The notes beneath the pieces are model-generated. The model saw only the letters and a list, made by a program, of their open reading frames with translations, was not told the origin of the DNA and did not search any database. A program made the translations under genes and the position numbers. Positions 62,160 to 64,000 of a stretch of DNA of 64,000 nucleotides are shown piece after piece (within the stretch, counting starts at the first letter, position 1; the number at the start of each line of letters is the position of its first letter). The stretch comes from Alteromonas oceanisediminis. Lineage in GTDB: Bacteria; Pseudomonadota; Gammaproteobacteria; Enterobacterales; Alteromonadaceae. Where the stretch lies: NCBI RefSeq assembly GCF_018474025.1, contig NZ_JAHCTA010000007.1, forward strand, positions 1 to 64,000, given 5' to 3'.

Positions 62160-63776
62160 ATGACAACGCTAATCACCGCAGGCATTGAAATTAATACGGA
62201 GCAGCGCAGCGTAACATACCAGCAAGCGCTGCTACCGATCAAAGGATTGACGTTTGAGATGCTGTTGGCACTTGTTGAAGCTGACAATGATGTGGTGTCA
62301 CTCACCACATTGTCTCATCGGGTCTGGAAGGGCAAAGTGGTGAGCGACGACACGATCGCTCAACGTATTTCTTTACTCAGAAAAGCCCTCCCTGAGCATG
62401 CCAGTAGCGAAATTGAATCAGTTCGAAGTGAAGGTTATCGCTGGTTAGCAAAAGTTGAACACGCCAACGAGAGTCGGCCGATTCAGCGTAAAATGCTATG
62501 GGTCAGTGTTTGTGCCGCTATCGTCGTTATTATTGCATTAACACTCGTCTGGCTAAGCAAACGACAACCCGACAGTGCACTGATGGTTTTAGATCCCAGT
62601 GGCACGCCGGGGCACGGTATCGGCGCTGACGTATTTACGCGTGTGAAGCTTGCTCGCGCTAAGCAATATGCCAGCGCACTTACCCCAGAAAGTAATGTGA
62701 TTGCAGTCCAGATGTACCGCGAACTGCTGCGCGATGCGCCAAACAATGTTACCTACAAGCAGGGCCTAGCCCAGACCTTACTCGACGGCGATTTGATATT
62801 TCGAGCTAACGCGGCGGCGCTTGCTGAAGCAAACGACATCAGTACGGAGTTGCTGCAGCAAAACCCTCAGCAGCCTGAATTTTTGTGGTTAAGGGGCCGC
62901 TTCTACGAAGCTAACGAAATGATGCAGGAAGCACTGGAGCATTATGAATTAGCCAGAGTCAGCGCGCCCAGTGATGAACAAATCGCATTGAGTTTAGCGC
63001 ACCTGTACACTGAAAAAGGTGACTTGTTTGAAGCCCTTGCGCTCAGTACGCAAACGCCTATTCGACAGCAAAGCCGTCAGCTCAATCAAATTGCCAGATT
63101 ACTCTATCTCACGGGGCAGATGACACAAGCTCACAATTGGTTTATGGCTGCACAACAAATTGCCCCTGACAATGCCATAGCCAATTTCGCACTCGCTAAA
63201 TTTTTAATGGTCAGTGATAAACCGGAGCATGCACTGGAAGTCCTTTCTGATTTTCACCGCAACGCCACCGGAACCGCAGAAACGTATTTACTCGAATTTT
63301 TGCTCAGTCTGGAACGCGGCGATCACGACAAAGCAAAATTTGCACTCAATAAGGCTGAATCTGTCGACCCGAATGACTTTTCTGTGGTTGCGTGGCGAGA
63401 GTGGTACCTTCAACAGCAAAACTCATCAAGACCGACAACGGCGAAGTCGACAACGGATCGCAATACCGACTGGCCAAGCCAAATGATTGCCAATGCCGTC
63501 ATTGCCATGGCGCACGGCGATGACGATGCGGCGTTACTGATGTTACTTCGTGCTACTCGTTTAGGTTACCTAGACTACCGCTTTATCCAGCGGGTAGCGG
63601 CGTTTGAACGATTGCACGGGACTGCCCTATTTGAAGAAATCATCATGATGATGCGAGACACACAGACCGAAGAGCGGCGCCGTAGTGAGTCACTAGAGAT
63701 CCCCAATTGGGTCAGTGACCAACTGACTTATGAGGTTGTGACTACCGTCAAACTGTCTCATCAAGGTGCACGATAG
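62160..63776 (+). CDS. CadC/ToxR-like membrane regulator with TPR-like periplasmic domain
   Basis: This 538-residue protein has an OmpR/PhoB-type winged helix at about residues 5-98 (LTTLSHRVWKGKVVSDDTI, ISLLRKALPEH, VRSEGYRWLA), one transmembrane helix at about 110-131 and a long periplasmic part with alpha-helical, TPR-like repeats (for instance PNNVTYKQGLAQTLLDG and PDNAIANFALAKFL). It should sense a periplasmic signal and bind promoter DNA from the membrane. Its target genes are unknown; the two exported-protein genes upstream are possible ones. Confidence 0.86.
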   Translation: MTTLITAGIEINTEQRSVTYQQALLPIKGLTFEMLLALVEADNDVVSLTTLSHRVWKGKVVSDDTIAQRISLLRKALPEHASSEIESVRSEGYRWLAKVEHANESRPIQRKMLWVSVCAAIVVIIALTLVWLSKRQPDSALMVLDPSGTPGHGIGADVFTRVKLARAKQYASALTPESNVIAVQMYRELLRDAPNNVTYKQGLAQTLLDGDLIFRANAAALAEANDISTELLQQNPQQPEFLWLRGRFYEANEMMQEALEHYELARVSAPSDEQIALSLAHLYTEKGDLFEALALSTQTPIRQQSRQLNQIARLLYLTGQMTQAHNWFMAAQQIAPDNAIANFALAKFLMVSDKPEHALEVLSDFHRNATGTAETYLLEFLLSLERGDHDKAKFALNKAESVDPNDFSVVAWREWYLQQQNSSRPTTAKSTTDRNTDWPSQMIANAVIAMAHGDDDAALLMLLRATRLGYLDYRFIQRVAAFERLHGTALFEEIIMMMRDTQTEERRRSESLEIPNWVSDQLTYEVVTTVKLSHQGAR

Positions 63777-63809
63777 AGCGGGTTACACAGCCTTTTTATG
63801 CTTGAATAT

Positions 63810-64000
63810 CTACAAAAAATCTTGTTCGTCGGCGTAAACAATACGCACATTGTCACAATGACTGAAAGCGTTCCAAACGGCTTCTAGAGACAACGTGTCA
63901 CCTACCGAAGCTACGGGTTGCTCACACCTCTCTGCCAGAACGATAGCATCAAACGATGGCTTGATATGAATACGGTGAACAAACATATCAGTGTGCTTTT
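63810..64000 (-). CDS. C-terminal part of an unidentified minus-strand gene
   Basis: On the minus strand one frame stays open from the right edge to TAG at 63810-63812, giving at least 63 codons (product includes FVHRIHIKPSFDAIVLAERC and ends EQDFL). It starts beyond the window or at an ATG near the edge. I do not recognise the family. No start or ribosome site can be judged. Confidence 0.55.
   Translation of the reverse strand, partial: KHTDMFVHRIHIKPSFDAIVLAERCEQPVASVGDTLSLEAVWNAFSHCDNVRIVYADEQDFL

Noticed and set aside
1-64000. CRISPR arrays, tRNA and rRNA genes, intact insertion sequences
   Set aside because: No regularly spaced direct repeats, no tRNA cloverleaf candidates and no transposase ORFs were seen.

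Overview
The window looks like about 64 kb of chromosome from a marine, heterotrophic gammaproteobacterium, most like the Alteromonadales. This rests on protein families and gene order only: recC-recB-recD in the gammaproteobacterial order, TonB-dependent receptors paired with a tryptophan-halogenase-like flavoprotein and an SLC45-like MFS sugar carrier, a CadC-like regulator, DUF2306/DUF2750/DUF3291 proteins, and moderate GC content. No rRNA or tRNA gene is present, so the genus stays open. No CRISPR array, intact insertion sequence or prophage was seen.

Layout. 1-4114: the tail of one gene, a shared terminator, then a four-gene minus-strand operon for acyl-CoA or lipid catabolism (histidine phosphatase, acyl-CoA dehydrogenase, APH-like kinase, quinone oxidoreductase). 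4308-8242: hemN with an FNR/Anr-type promoter, a DUF2306 membrane-protein gene broken by one UGA, a DUF1456 gene, a possible zinc-ribbon ORF and a DUF3291 gene. 8272-12533: one tightly coupled minus-strand operon moaB-moaC-moaD-moaE-modA-modB-modC, joining molybdopterin synthesis to molybdate uptake; the partners moeA-moeB lie at 57341-59310 and moaA is not in the window. 12693-16219: an AstE/ASPA-type M14 enzyme and a large zinc metalloprotease. 16324-25323: recC-recB-recD. A structured leader or small RNA with a strong terminator lies just upstream of recC, which argues for a GTG recC start well inside the longest ORF. 25769-29908: dut, a small exported protein, and a four-gene operon made of two tandem copies of a [small PstS-like protein + porin] module whose porin genes share a tract of nearly identical DNA. 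30160-42072: an acyl-CoA synthetase, an RNase J-like protein, a TonB-dependent receptor, DUF2750, a TetR/DUF418 divergent pair, an M1 peptidase lipoprotein and isoaspartyl dipeptidase.

42180-45225: a MacB/LolCDE-type ABC pair, followed by a decayed mobile-DNA scar: an intact ParD-like antitoxin gene, its ParE-like toxin gene killed by two ochre codons, and a frameshifted tyrosine-recombinase remnant. 45226-56231: a sugar-utilisation locus with a LacI regulator (leading an alcohol dehydrogenase and a thioesterase gene), an MFS transporter, a GH13 alpha-glucosidase, a tryptophan-halogenase-like protein and a 969-residue TonB-dependent receptor. A shared palindrome, TCTTAA-N4-TTAAGA, lies upstream of lacI, the MFS gene and the receptor gene and probably marks one regulon. 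56543-64000: two orphan periplasmic solute-binding-like proteins on either side of moeA-moeB, an SDR oxidoreductase, a lipoprotein, a TonB-C-like protein, a CadC-like membrane regulator with a TPR-like tail, and the end of an unidentified minus-strand gene.

The most unusual points are the structured RNA and terminator before recC, the shared LacI-type operator, the tandem PstS-like/porin modules with a gene-conversion tract, and three decaying genes (DUF2306, parE, integrase) that can be read through their lesions.
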